Both the position numbers and the translations under genes were made by a program. The notes beneath the pieces were generated by a model. The model ran no database searches. It was not told where the DNA came from and saw nothing but the letters and a program-made list of their open reading frames with translations. Below are positions 1 through 8,357 of a DNA stretch of 64,000 bases, piece by piece (position 1 is the first letter of the stretch; each line of letters opens with the position of its first letter). The DNA lies in the NCBI RefSeq assembly GCF_011682065.1, contig NZ_VUYU01000010.1, forward strand, positions 62,001 through 126,000. Direction: 5' to 3'. Source of the DNA: Massilia rubra (GTDB lineage Bacteria; Pseudomonadota; Gammaproteobacteria; Burkholderiales; Burkholderiaceae_D).

Positions 1-44
1 GCGGGACGCGGCTGGCTGGGTTTGAAAGGCTGCATGGAATCCCC

Positions 45-356
45 CTAGGTAGGTTGGCCCGGCGTCGCGTGGCGCGGAGCGATGGTAATCAGGCTGACGG
101 CGTGTTGCAGATCCGCCGGAATCGCGAGCTCTGGTGTAGATGGTATATCGGATGCGAACCCGGATCTTACATTTGGAATTGGTCCGAATAAATTTTCTGC
201 CTGGGCCAGGGAGGTTTCGGCCGAGATGGTGGCCATGCCGCAGGCGGTCACATGCATGCCGTGCGCCTCGAGCAAGGCGCACAGGGCGGGGTCATCGCTG
301 CGATCGCGGGCGCGATCGCGCAGCAGGAGCTGGAGCTTGATCATGACGGTGCGCAC
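45..356 (-). CDS. Small hypothetical protein
   Basis: I do not recognise this protein of about 103 residues. It starts with GTG at 356; an in-frame ATG lies four codons further in at 344, and neither has a clear ribosome binding site. The sequence has no signal peptide or membrane segment. Its middle has a small-domain look (a GMATISAETS strand followed by an ENLFG turn), and the C-terminal part is rich in Pro and Ala. It reads like a short secreted-protease propeptide or inhibitor-type fold, but that is only an impression. Any operon partner would lie outside the window to the left. Real coding status is likely but not certain. Confidence 0.5.
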   Translation of the reverse strand: MRTVMIKLQLLLRDRARDRSDDPALCALLEAHGMHVTACGMATISAETSLAQAENLFGPIPNVRSGFASDIPSTPELAIPADLQHAVSLITIAPRHATPGQPT

Positions 357-455
357 AAGGGGACGCTGATGTCATCATAGTAAGGCTTTGGGGAAATCTT
401 TGCCCGGCAGATGCAATCGTGCGCGAGAGGCCGCTTGCCTGCGCCCTGCCCACCG

Positions 456-610
456 CCGGTGTCAGGTCTGACATTCGGACACAGACTGAACAGGTCCCCG
501 GTGTCTGTCATCCCCGGTGTCAGGTCTGACATTCGGACACAGACTGAACATTGGGTAAAGATTGTTGCCTGATACAGCCGTGCTCGTGTCCGAATGTCAG
601 ACCTGACACC
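456..610. repeat. Direct and inverted repeat cluster (GGTGTCAGGTCTGACA unit)
   Basis: A 36-bp unit beginning CCGGTGTCAGGTCTGAC occurs at 456-491 and again, identical, at 514-549. A 25-bp inverted copy lies at 586-610 and pairs perfectly with 458-482. The cluster sits just downstream of the trmL stop codon, so a transcript could fold into a long hairpin there. A diverged copy is at 25741-25765. This looks like a dispersed genomic repeat (REP-like) and not a gene. Confidence 0.8.
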
Positions 611-633
611 GCCTGTGACACTGCCTGGGAGGA

Positions 634-1104
634 TCAGGCGCCGCCGGCGTAGCCGTTCTGGCGCCAGGCTTCGAACACCACCACCGCGACCGTGTTGGAG
701 AGATTCAGGCTGCGGTTGTCCGGACGCATCGGCAGGCGGATGCGTTGTTGCGCCGGGAACGATTCGCGCAGGGCCGGCGCCAGGCCGCGCGTTTCGGCGC
801 CGAACACGAACACGTCGCCCGGCAGGAAGCTGGCCCCGGCGAACGGCGCCGAGCCGTGCGTGGTCAGCGCGAACATGCGCGCCGGGTCGGGCTGGCATGC
901 GCTGATATAGGCGTCCCAGTTCTTGTGGACCCGCATGCTGGCGTAATCGTGATAGTCGAGCCCGGCGCGCTTCATCTTGGCGTCGTCCAGCGGAAAACCT
1001 AGCGGTTCGATCAGGTGCAGTTGCGCGCCCGTGTTGGCGCACAGGCGGATGATGTTGCCGGTGTTCGGCGGGATTTCGGGTTCGACCAGTACGACGTGAA
1101 ACAA
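634..1104 (-). CDS. trmL: tRNA (cytidine(34)-2'-O)-methyltransferase TrmL
   Basis: This is a SPOUT-class methyltransferase that 2'-O-methylates the wobble nucleotide of certain leucine tRNAs in the cytoplasm. The sequence shows the family opening HVVLVEPEIPPNTGNIIRLC, the middle FGAETRGLAP motif and the C-terminal LPMRPDNRSLNLSNTVAVV knot region, in about 156 residues, a normal length. I place the start at the TTG at 1104 because AAGGAG lies exactly six bases before it and it matches the usual N-terminus (about one residue before the HVVLVEPEIP strand). A longer frame with ATG at 1125 is possible. It follows comF on the same strand with a 28-base gap, suggesting co-transcription. Confidence 0.93.
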   Translation of the reverse strand: MFHVVLVEPEIPPNTGNIIRLCANTGAQLHLIEPLGFPLDDAKMKRAGLDYHDYASMRVHKNWDAYISACQPDPARMFALTTHGSAPFAGASFLPGDVFVFGAETRGLAPALRESFPAQQRIRLPMRPDNRSLNLSNTVAVVVFEAWRQNGYAGGA

Positions 1105-1132
1105 TGTATTCTCCTTGGGTGGCATGTAGTCA

Positions 1133-1876
1133 TTAGTGCGGCGGCGTGCGCGCAAACACCATATTGCTCACGCGCGCGGCGCCGAAGCGCTTGAGGGTGG
1201 CCGCCAGCGCATCGAGGGTGTGGCCGCTGGTCATCACATCGTCGACCACGCCGATGTGCCGTCCGCGCACCACCGCCAGCATGTCGGGCGCGACCAGGAA
1301 TGCATGGCGCATATTGTGCTTGCGCTGGCCCGGCGCCACGCGCGATTGCGCCGGCGTGTCCAGCTGGCGCACGGCCAGCCGCGGGTACAGCGCAATGCCC
1401 AGCAACTTTGATAGCGGCCGGGCGATTTCGAGCGCCTGGTTAAACCCGCGCTCGGCCAGGCGCGCCGGTCCCAGCGGCACCGGACACAGCAATTCCGGCG
1501 GCGCGAAGCCGGGCGCGGCCAGCACGGCCCGGGCCAGCGCCCCGGCGCACCACGGCGCCAGCGCGAGCGCGCCGCCGAACTTGAGCCGCAGCACTAACTG
1601 GTCGAGCGGAACGGCATAGTCGCTCGCGGCCACGGTGGCGTCGTAGGCGGGCGCGTCGGCCAGGCAGGCGCCGCACAGGAGCCCACGGTCGGCGCTGCCG
1701 AGCGGATTGGCGCAGCAGCGGCAACGCGCGCCGCCGCCGCCGACGAAGCGGCGCGCGCACGGGGCGCAGACCGGCGCGTCGGCATCGCCTCCGCACAAGG
1801 CGCAGGCCGACGGTAGCCATGCGGCGGCGCATGCCCGCATCCGGGGCCGCAGCCAGCGGCGCAGAAATTCGCTCAT
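1133..1876 (-). CDS. comF: ComF family phosphoribosyltransferase-like protein
   Basis: ComF-family protein of about 247 residues, linked in other bacteria to DNA uptake and to utilisation of DNA as nutrient. The N-terminal third has two CxxC pairs (CALC...CAPC and CRCC...CGAC), a zinc-ribbon arrangement. The C-terminal part has the phosphoribosyltransferase signature VVDDVMTSGHT near the end. The start at 1876 is chosen because GGAAGGG lies seven bases upstream. The gene is divergent from bioC and is followed by trmL. The biochemical activity is not established for the family. Confidence 0.9.
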   Translation of the reverse strand: MSEFLRRWLRPRMRACAAAWLPSACALCGGDADAPVCAPCARRFVGGGGARCRCCANPLGSADRGLLCGACLADAPAYDATVAASDYAVPLDQLVLRLKFGGALALAPWCAGALARAVLAAPGFAPPELLCPVPLGPARLAERGFNQALEIARPLSKLLGIALYPRLAVRQLDTPAQSRVAPGQRKHNMRHAFLVAPDMLAVVRGRHIGVVDDVMTSGHTLDALAATLKRFGAARVSNMVFARTPPH

Positions 1877-1961
1877 CGGACAGCCCTTCCAAAATCGCAT
1901 CGCTGCAAACGGCAAGACGGCAAACGGGTACACTGCCGGCATTATCTCATCTCACAGTCCT

Positions 1962-2885
1962 ATGAACACGCCCGATACCTTGAGCGCGCCGATCGACCTG
2001 GCGCGCGTGCGTACCCTGTTCTCGCTCCCGCAGCGCGTGGAACGGTCCGATTTCCTGCGGCGCGAGATCGCCGCCCGCATGCATGAGCGGCTGATGTTGG
2101 TCAAAGTGGCACCCAGGCGCGTGCTCGACGCCGGCTGCGGCAGCGGCGCCGACCTGGCATTGTTGCAAAAAGATTATCCCGCTGCCCACATCGTCGGCCT
2201 CGACGCCGCCCTTGCCATGGTCGAGGCGGCCAAATCGCCGGCCTCGGCCATCAAGTCCCTGAACCAGCTGCTCAGCCGCCTGTTGCCCGGCAAGGCCGGG
2301 GTCGACCTGCTGTGCGGCGATTTCGGCAATCTGCCGCTGGGACCGAACTCGGTCGACCTGGTGTGGTCCAACCTGGCCTTGCACTGGCATCCGCAGCCCG
2401 ACCGCGTCTTTGCGGAATGGCGCCGGGTGCTGCGCCAGGATGGTTTGCTGATGTTTTCCAATTTCGGCCCGGACACCCTGCGCGAGCTGCGCACGGCCTT
2501 TGCCGAGGCCGACGCCGGCGGCCCTGCGTCGCCGCGCGTGCTGCCGTTCGTCGACATGCACGACTTCGGCGACCAGTTGGTGGGGGCCGGGTTTTCCACC
2601 CCGGTCATGGACATGGAGGTCATTACCGTCACGTACGACACGGCCGAGGCCTTGCTGGCCGATGCGCGCGCGCTGGGCGGCAATCCGCTGGCCACGCGCG
2701 CGCGCGGCTTGCTCGGGCGCGCGGCGTGGAGCCGCATGCTGGCGGCGCTGGAGCGCCAGCGCCGGCCGGACGGCAAGCTCGGCCTGACCTTCGAAGTGAT
2801 CTACGGCCACGCCTTCCGCCCGGCGCCGCGCGTGACGGCGGCGGGCGAGGCGATCATCCGCTTCGAGCCGCGCAAGGGGCGTTGA
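1962..2885 (+). CDS. bioC: Malonyl-ACP O-methyltransferase BioC
   Basis: SAM-dependent methyltransferase that methylates malonyl-ACP so it can enter fatty acid elongation towards the pimeloyl moiety of biotin. The 307-residue sequence has the SAM motif VLDAGCGSGADLALL near residue 50, the post-motif NLALHWHPQPDRVFAEWRRVL, and the FSNFGPDTLRELR segment diagnostic of BioC as opposed to generic methyltransferases. The ATG at 1962 opens the conserved part; a much longer upstream frame exists but lies antisense to comF. It stands alone here, without bioF, bioA, bioD or bioB nearby. Confidence 0.9.
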   Translation: MNTPDTLSAPIDLARVRTLFSLPQRVERSDFLRREIAARMHERLMLVKVAPRRVLDAGCGSGADLALLQKDYPAAHIVGLDAALAMVEAAKSPASAIKSLNQLLSRLLPGKAGVDLLCGDFGNLPLGPNSVDLVWSNLALHWHPQPDRVFAEWRRVLRQDGLLMFSNFGPDTLRELRTAFAEADAGGPASPRVLPFVDMHDFGDQLVGAGFSTPVMDMEVITVTYDTAEALLADARALGGNPLATRARGLLGRAAWSRMLAALERQRRPDGKLGLTFEVIYGHAFRPAPRVTAAGEAIIRFEPRKGR

Positions 2886-2977
2886 TGCTCCGTCAATGGT
2901 TTTGGCGCCGCGCTCGCCACTTGTACCCCGCATGGTACACAACGGCCGCGAAAGCGGGGCAAACAGGGGGGCGCTGA
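2885..2977 (+). CDS. Possible 30-residue peptide coupled to bioC
   Basis: An ATG overlaps the bioC stop codon (TGATG) and opens a 30-codon frame ending at 2977. The peptide is basic and Trp-rich (MLRQWFWRRARHLYPAWY at its start). The overlap would allow translational coupling, but the short length and the absence of any recognised family make this speculative. Confidence 0.25.
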   Translation: MLRQWFWRRARHLYPAWYTTAAKAGQTGGR

Positions 2978-2999
2978 CCCGTTACGGGAGGATTTTCCC

Positions 3000-3029
3000 T
3001 TGATGACGTTGGGCATACTTGAGTATAAT
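3000..3029 (+). promoter_or_regulatory. Predicted sigma70 promoter of the cox cluster
   Basis: TTGATG at 3000-3005 and TATAAT at 3024-3029 are separated by 18 bases, a good vegetative promoter. Transcription would begin near 3036, leaving a leader of about 260 bases before coxB at 3298. I see no gene in that leader; it ends with an A/T-rich stretch and a GGGGA ribosome binding site. The long untranslated region may carry regulation, but no known riboswitch was recognised. Confidence 0.55.
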
Positions 3030-3297
3030 CAAGGACTAATTTTATCGGCTGTGTTGATTCTGGTGCCAAGCGCACGAGTTTTTCAACGGTGCAGCAGCCG
3101 AAAGCGATAGCAAGTCAGCGTTCATCAGTGTGCTTTATGCGCCAATGGCCGATGTCAGGGTTCCAGTCGGGTCCGCCGTGCCGTGAGCGCGCCGGGACGG
3201 TATGGGCCCTTTTTGTGCGATGGTTTCGGAGCGCCGGGATCCGATCAGGATCACTGGCGTAGAAAAAATATTTTAATTTTGGGTGGTTGGGGAAAAC

Positions 3298-4482
3298 ATG
3301 ACATATGCAAAGCGACTTCAGGCCTTGATGTTCGGTCTGGCAATTTCGGCCAGCATCCCAGCGCTGGCCGCACCGGTGGAGGGACGTCCGGTGGATTACC
3401 AGCTGAACCTGCAAATGCCAGTGACGAAGATTGCGTCGGAAATCAACGACCTGCACACCTGGATGATGGTCGTCTGCCTGGTGATCTTCGTCGCGGTGTT
3501 CGGCGTGATGTTCTATTCGGTCTTCAAGCACCGCCGTTCGCTGGGCCACAAGCCAGCCACCTTCCACGAATCGACTGCCGTCGAGATCGCCTGGACCATC
3601 GTACCGTTCCTGATCGTCATCGTGATGGCGCTGCCAGCGACCAAAACAGTGGTCGCAATGAAAGATACCTCGAACGCCGACATCACCATCAAAGCCACCG
3701 GCATGCAGTGGAAATGGGGCTACGATTACCTGAAGGGCGAGGGCGAAGGCATTTCCTTCCTGTCGAGCCTGTCCACCCCGCGTTCGCAGGTCGGCGAGCC
3801 AGGCATTGCGCCAACCGCACCGCGCGGCGTGAACTACCTGATGGAAGTCGATAACGAAATCTACGTGCCGGTCAACAAGAAGATCCGCATCGTCCTGACC
3901 GCCAACGACGTCATCCACGCCTGGATGATCCCGGCCTTCGGCGTCAAGCAAGATGCGATTCCCGGTTTCGTGCGCGACACCTGGTTCAAGGCCGAGCAGA
4001 TCGGTGTCTACCGCGGTCAATGCGCCGAGCTGTGCGGTAAAGAACACGCCTTCATGCCGATCGTGGTCAATGTCGTCTCCGACGCCGACTACAGTGCGTG
4101 GGTCGCCAAGGAGAAAAAGAAAATGGCTGCCCTGGCCGACGATCCATCGAAAGTATGGACCATCGACGAACTGAAGATCAAAGGCGAAAAAGTCTACGCC
4201 ACCAATTGCGTGGTCTGCCACCAGGCCAACGGCAAGGGCGTGCCGAATGCGTTCGCCGCGCTGGACGGCTCCGCCGTTGTGACCGGTCCGAAAGCGGACC
4301 AGGTCAATGTGCTGCTGCATGGCCAGAAATCGGGCAAGTTCCCGACCGAGATGCCAGCCTGGAAACAATTGTCGGATTCCGATATTGCTGCGGTGATTAC
4401 CTACACCCGCAACAACTGGTCGAACAAGGCAGCGGAAAATATCGTTCAACCAGCCGAAGTCCTGGCTGCACGTAACAAGTAA
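3298..4482 (+). CDS. coxB: Cytochrome c oxidase subunit II with fused cytochrome c domain
   Basis: Subunit II of a caa3-type haem-copper oxidase in the inner membrane; it takes electrons from cytochrome c and passes them through CuA to subunit I. It has a signal peptide (about residues 1-25), two membrane helices (about 55-75 and 95-115), the CuA site C-AEL-C-GKEH-AFM and a C-terminal cytochrome c domain with CVVCH haem motif. The fused haem domain makes the 394-residue protein longer than plain CoxB. The ATG at 3298 follows GGGGA; a GTG five codons earlier is less likely. It leads the cox operon. Confidence 0.96.
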   Translation: MTYAKRLQALMFGLAISASIPALAAPVEGRPVDYQLNLQMPVTKIASEINDLHTWMMVVCLVIFVAVFGVMFYSVFKHRRSLGHKPATFHESTAVEIAWTIVPFLIVIVMALPATKTVVAMKDTSNADITIKATGMQWKWGYDYLKGEGEGISFLSSLSTPRSQVGEPGIAPTAPRGVNYLMEVDNEIYVPVNKKIRIVLTANDVIHAWMIPAFGVKQDAIPGFVRDTWFKAEQIGVYRGQCAELCGKEHAFMPIVVNVVSDADYSAWVAKEKKKMAALADDPSKVWTIDELKIKGEKVYATNCVVCHQANGKGVPNAFAALDGSAVVTGPKADQVNVLLHGQKSGKFPTEMPAWKQLSDSDIAAVITYTRNNWSNKAAENIVQPAEVLAARNK

Positions 4483-4495
4483 TCGGGAGTAACTC

Positions 4496-6091
4496 ATGAG
4501 CACAAGCACACTAGATCACGCACACGGCCATGACCACGATCATAGCCACGATCACCCGACGGGCCTGACCCGCTGGCTGTTCGCCACCAATCACAAGGAT
4601 ATCGGTACCCTGTACCTGTGGTTCTCGCTCATCATGCTGCTCTCCGGCGGCGTGCTGGCGCTGATGATCCGTACCGAACTGTTCAAACCGGGCCTGCAAT
4701 TCTTCCAGCCCGAGTTCTTCAACCAGCTGACCACGATGCACGGCCTGGTGATGGTGTTCGGCGCGATCATGCCGGCTTTCGTCGGCTACGCCAACTGGAT
4801 GATCCCGCTGCAAGTGGGCGCCTCCGACATGGCGTTCGCACGGATGAACAACTTCTCGTTCTGGCTGCTGCCGCCCGCGGCGATCCTGCTGGCGACCTCG
4901 TTCCTGGTGCCAGGCGGCGCAACCGCTGCCGGCTGGACCCTGTACGCACCGCTGTCGACCCAGATGGGACCGGGCATGGACATGGCGATTTTCGCGATGC
5001 ACCTGATGGGCGCGTCGTCGATCATGGGTTCGATCAACATCATCGTCACCATCCTGAACATGCGCGCTCCCGGCATGACCCTGATGAAAATGCCGATGTT
5101 CTGCTGGACCTGGCTCATTACCGCCTACCTGCTGATCGCCGTGATGCCTGTGTTGGCTGGCGCGATCACCATGACCCTGACCGACCGTCACTTCGGCACC
5201 TCGTTCTTTAACGCCGCCGGCGGCGGCGACCCAGTCATGTACCAGCACATCTTCTGGTTCTTCGGTCACCCCGAGGTGTACATCATGATTCTGCCGGCCT
5301 TCGGTATCGTTTCGCAGATCCTGCCGGCGTTTGCCCGCAAGCCACTGTTCGGCTATGCCTCGATGGTCTATGCAACCGCCTCGATCGCGATCCTGTCGTT
5401 CATCGTCTGGGCCCACCACATGTTCACCACCGGCATGCCAGTGACCAGCCAGCTGTTCTTCATGTACGCCACCATGCTGATCGCGGTGCCGACCGGCGTC
5501 AAAGTGTTTAACTGGATCGCCACGATGTGGAAGGGTTCGATGACGTTTGAGACCCCGATGCTGTTCTCGGTCGGCTTCATCTTCGTGTTCACGATGGGTG
5601 GTTTCACCGGCCTGATCCTGGCTGTGACCCCGATCGACATCCAGCTGCAAGACACCTACTACGTCGTGGCCCACTTCCACTACGTGCTGGTCGCAGGTTC
5701 CCTGTTCGCCCTGTTCGCCGGTTTCTACTACTGGTCGCCGAAGTGGACTGGCCACATGTACAACGAATTCCGCGGCAAGATGCACTTCTGGCTGTCGCTG
5801 ATCACGTTCAACATCACCTTCTTCCCGATGCACTTCCTGGGACTGGCGGGGATGCCGCGTCGTTATGCCGATTACCCGGCGCAGTTCACCGACTTCAACA
5901 CGATCGCCACCATCGGCGCCTTCGGTTTCGGCCTGTCGCAGGTGTACTTCCTGTTCTTCGTGATCCTGCCGACCATCCGTGGCGGCGCCAAAGCGGCCGA
6001 CAAGCCATGGGATGGCGCTGAAGGCCTGGAGTGGACCGTGCCGAGCCCGGCGCCGTTCCACACCTTCGAAGTACCGCCGACGGTTAAGTAA
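4496..6091 (+). CDS. coxA: Cytochrome c oxidase subunit I
   Basis: Catalytic subunit of the aa3-type oxidase, with twelve membrane helices carrying haem a and the haem a3-CuB centre where oxygen is reduced. The 531-residue protein shows [10 protein letters not shown] (CuB His and Tyr cross-link region), [10 protein letters not shown] (CuB His pair) and VVAHFHYVL (haem ligands). GGGAG precedes the ATG. The N-terminus before the first helix is unusually histidine-rich ([13 protein letters not shown], residues 8-20), which could bind metal. It lies 13 bases after coxB. Confidence 0.98.
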   Translation: MSTSTLDHAHGHDHDHSHDHPTGLTRWLFATNHKDIGTLYLWFSLIMLLSGGVLALMIRTELFKPGLQFFQPEFFNQLTTMHGLVMVFGAIMPAFVGYANWMIPLQVGASDMAFARMNNFSFWLLPPAAILLATSFLVPGGATAAGWTLYAPLSTQMGPGMDMAIFAMHLMGASSIMGSINIIVTILNMRAPGMTLMKMPMFCWTWLITAYLLIAVMPVLAGAITMTLTDRHFGTSFFNAAGGGDPVMYQHIFWFFGHPEVYIMILPAFGIVSQILPAFARKPLFGYASMVYATASIAILSFIVWAHHMFTTGMPVTSQLFFMYATMLIAVPTGVKVFNWIATMWKGSMTFETPMLFSVGFIFVFTMGGFTGLILAVTPIDIQLQDTYYVVAHFHYVLVAGSLFALFAGFYYWSPKWTGHMYNEFRGKMHFWLSLITFNITFFPMHFLGLAGMPRRYADYPAQFTDFNTIATIGAFGFGLSQVYFLFFVILPTIRGGAKAADKPWDGAEGLEWTVPSPAPFHTFEVPPTVK

Positions 6092-6157
6092 GTTAGTCAT
6101 ACAGCGGCGCGGGCAGCCAGCAAGGGGCCCGCGCTACTGAACTTGTAAGTAAATACC

Positions 6158-6262
6158 ATGTCTGATCCAAAAAAGCCGAACAATGCACGAACGGGCCTGA
6201 TTCTCGGCGCGCTGGCGGTATTTTTCTTCGCGATGGTGTTCATCAAACGCATCTGGCTGTGA
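6158..6262 (+). CDS. Cytochrome oxidase small assembly protein (34 residues)
   Basis: A 34-residue single-pass membrane peptide (MSDPKKPNNARTGLILG... ending FIKRIWL). A short polar N-terminus is followed by one helix at about residues 13-30. Burkholderiales carry a peptide of this type between coxA and ctaG, described as a small oxidase assembly protein; its mechanism is not known to me. It begins 66 bases after coxA and ends 6 bases before ctaG, so it is almost certainly translated in the operon. Confidence 0.8.
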   Translation: MSDPKKPNNARTGLILGALAVFFFAMVFIKRIWL

Positions 6263-6268
6263 GCTGAC

Positions 6269-6829
6269 GTGGCTAAAGAACAATCCGGCACGTTGAAACT
6301 GAATCGCACCATGCTCGGCAAGCTGCTGGTGGTGGCGGTGCTGATGTTCGGTTTCGGTTACGCCCTGATCCCCGTGTACAAGCACATGTGCGAACTGCTC
6401 GGTATCAATGTGCTGACCCAGGCCGATGGCACGGTGGCGTACGACAAGAATACCCAGATCGACAAGTCGCGCACGATCACGATCGAGTTCGACGGCAATG
6501 CGCAGGGGCCGTGGCGGTTCCGCCCGACCAAGCGCTCGGTCGAGGTCCATCCGGGCGAGCTGACCACCGTGTTGTACGAAGTGGTCAATACGCAGAACCG
6601 GACCGTGCAGGCGCAGGCGATTCCCAGCTTCGCGCCGCAATTGGTGATGCAGCATTTTAAGAAGGTCGAGTGTTTCTGCTTCAAGCAGCAAACCTTGCAG
6701 GCGAACGAGGCCAGGCAGATGCCGGTGGTGTTCTACATCGATCCGGCCCTGCCGCAGAACGTGAAGACGATGACGCTCTCGTACACGTTTTTTGAAGTTG
6801 CCGGCACCCAGGCAGTGGCGGCGAAGTAG
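6269..6829 (+). CDS. ctaG: Cytochrome c oxidase assembly protein CtaG (Cox11)
   Basis: Periplasm-facing, membrane-anchored copper chaperone that delivers copper to the CuB centre of subunit I. The 186-residue protein has one N-terminal helix (about residues 15-35, ending GYALIPVYKHMCELLG) and an immunoglobulin-like domain with the copper-binding pair C-F-C in KKVECFCFKQQ. The start is the GTG at 6269, directly after the small assembly peptide; no strong ribosome binding site is seen, suggesting coupling to the upstream gene. Confidence 0.95.
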   Translation: MAKEQSGTLKLNRTMLGKLLVVAVLMFGFGYALIPVYKHMCELLGINVLTQADGTVAYDKNTQIDKSRTITIEFDGNAQGPWRFRPTKRSVEVHPGELTTVLYEVVNTQNRTVQAQAIPSFAPQLVMQHFKKVECFCFKQQTLQANEARQMPVVFYIDPALPQNVKTMTLSYTFFEVAGTQAVAAK

Positions 6830-6837
6830 GGGCCGCC

Positions 6838-7050
6838 ATGACGGAATTGAACAAAGGTCCCGAACGCAATGCGTCGTTCGGCGCCACCATGAAAGCGGTG
6901 TTCTGGTCCTTCCTGGGCATCCGCAAGCGCAGCGATTACGAAAAAGATTCGGCCAGCCTGAATCCGGTGCATGTGGTAATTGCCGGATTGATTGGGGTGA
7001 TGTTGTTCATCGGCGTGCTGGTGGCATTGGTGAAATTTGCCGTGTCGTAA
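6838..7050 (+). CDS. DUF2970 single-pass membrane protein
   Basis: A 70-residue protein with a conserved amphipathic segment (VFWSFLGIRKRSDYEKD) and one C-terminal membrane helix (about residues 45-68). It fits DUF2970, regularly found between ctaG and the subunit III gene in betaproteobacterial oxidase clusters. Its role is unknown; position suggests oxidase assembly or stability. GGGG precedes the ATG by about five bases. Confidence 0.85.
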   Translation: MTELNKGPERNASFGATMKAVFWSFLGIRKRSDYEKDSASLNPVHVVIAGLIGVMLFIGVLVALVKFAVS

Positions 7051-7123
7051 ACCGGCCGCCGGATTGATGTTTTACAAAATTAGCAATAAATTCACCGCAT
7101 ACAGTTTGATTTAGGAGATGAAG

Positions 7124-7984
7124 ATGAGTTCACCACACGCCGCCGCACCGTATTATTTCGTGCCAGGCCCGTCCAAATGGCCAATGGCCGCCGGCTTGTC
7201 GCTGCTCATGACGATGATCGGCGCCTCGGCCTGGGTCAATGACGTGTCCTGGGGTCCGGCACTGAATATCGCCGGCATCCTGTCGACCTTGCTGGTCTTC
7301 TACTTCTGGTTCGGCGACGCCATCGGCGAATCCGAAGCCGGCCAGTACGGCAAGCGCATCGACCTGTCGTTCCGCTGGTCGATGAGCTGGTTCATCTTCT
7401 CCGAAATCATGTTCTTCGGCGCCTTCTTCGGCGCGCTGTTCTACGCCCGCACCATCAGCACGCCGTGGCTGGGCGACCTCGATCACAAGATCATCTGGCC
7501 CGATTTCGCAGCCCAGTGGGGCGGCGCCAGCCCGGCCGGCACCATCGAGAGCTTCACGACCATGGGCCCGTTCCCGATCCCGACCATCAACACCTGCCTG
7601 TTGCTGCTGTCCGGCGTGACCCTGACCATTTCGCACCACGCCCTGCGCGCCGGCCACCGTGCCAAGACCGCCTTCTGGCTGGCCGCGACCATCTTGCTGG
7701 GCGCCGTCTTCATGGGCTTCCAGGCCTACGAATACATGCACGCTTACAGCGAGCTGAACCTGAAACTGACCTCGGGTATCTACGGTTCGATCTTCTACCT
7801 GCTGACCGGCTTCCACGGTTTCCACGTGACGCTCGGCGCCATCATGCTGTCGGTGATCCTGTACCGTGTCATGAAGGGCCACTTCACCGCCGACAATCAC
7901 TTCGGCTTCGAAGGCGCCGCCTGGTACTGGCACTTTGTCGACGTCGTCTGGCTCGGCCTGTACGTCGTCGTCTACTGGCTGTAA
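7124..7984 (+). CDS. coxC: Cytochrome c oxidase subunit III
   Basis: Seven-helix subunit III of the aa3 oxidase, which stabilises subunit I and the proton uptake route. The 286-residue protein has FFGAFFGALFYAR, GFQAYEYMHA and LTGFHGFHVTLGAIML, all typical, and ends WYWHFVDVVWLGLYVVVYWL as in the family. I prefer the ATG at 7124 over 7118: TAGGAG touches the earlier ATG but sits six bases from the later one. It closes the first part of the cox cluster, followed by a strong terminator. Confidence 0.96.
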   Translation: MSSPHAAAPYYFVPGPSKWPMAAGLSLLMTMIGASAWVNDVSWGPALNIAGILSTLLVFYFWFGDAIGESEAGQYGKRIDLSFRWSMSWFIFSEIMFFGAFFGALFYARTISTPWLGDLDHKIIWPDFAAQWGGASPAGTIESFTTMGPFPIPTINTCLLLLSGVTLTISHHALRAGHRAKTAFWLAATILLGAVFMGFQAYEYMHAYSELNLKLTSGIYGSIFYLLTGFHGFHVTLGAIMLSVILYRVMKGHFTADNHFGFEGAAWYWHFVDVVWLGLYVVVYWL

Positions 7985-8029
7985 TGGCGGCAGGCGGGAG
8001 GGTGCGCCCTCCGGCAGGCTTGACATAAG

Positions 8030-8076
8030 AAAAACCGGGGACAGTCCACCAAGCGGTGGCCTGTCCCCGGTTTTTT
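8030..8076. terminator. Bidirectional terminator between coxC and DUF2909
   Basis: A long hairpin: ACCGGGGACAG-t-CCACC, loop aagc, GGTGG-c-CTGTCCCCGGT, preceded by five A and followed by six T. It lies between the convergent coxC and DUF2909 genes and should stop transcription from both sides. Confidence 0.9.
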
Positions 8077-8120
8077 GCGGCTGGGGTATAACCTTGCCGG
8101 GCGCAGGGTCGATCAGTGCG

Positions 8121-8321
8121 TCAGCGGATGCCGGTCGGCGCGATCCAGCCCATCTTGTAGCTGCCCAGCAGCATCAGGAACAGGGTGATCGACAAGCCCA
8201 CGCGCAGCGCCAGCGCGTGCACCGTGCGGTTGCTCTTGCCCTTGTCGCGCATCAGGAAGAACAGGGCCGAGCCCAGGCTCCCGAGGATCAGGATGAAGGC
8301 ACAGGCGACGAGGATTTTCAT
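8121..8321 (-). CDS. Twin-helix membrane protein, DUF2909 type
   Basis: A 66-residue protein with two membrane helices (about residues 4-24 and 40-60) joined by a basic loop (RDKGKSNRTVHALALR). This matches the small DUF2909 proteins found on the opposite strand within cytochrome oxidase clusters of betaproteobacteria. Its role is unknown. Its start codon is only 36 bases from that of the SURF1 gene, so the two divergent promoters must be very compact or overlap coding sequence. Confidence 0.8.
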   Translation of the reverse strand: MKILVACAFILILGSLGSALFFLMRDKGKSNRTVHALALRVGLSITLFLMLLGSYKMGWIAPTGIR

Positions 8322-8357
8322 AATGAGCTCGACTTTTTTGAGTAAGGCACCATTGTA

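Noticed and set aside
1962-2885. Biotin operon
   Set aside because: Only bioC is present; no other biotin gene occurs in the window.
3115-6100. Long minus-strand frames opposite coxB and coxA
   Set aside because: His/Asp/Arg-rich antisense products of highly conserved genes; no start signals or domains.
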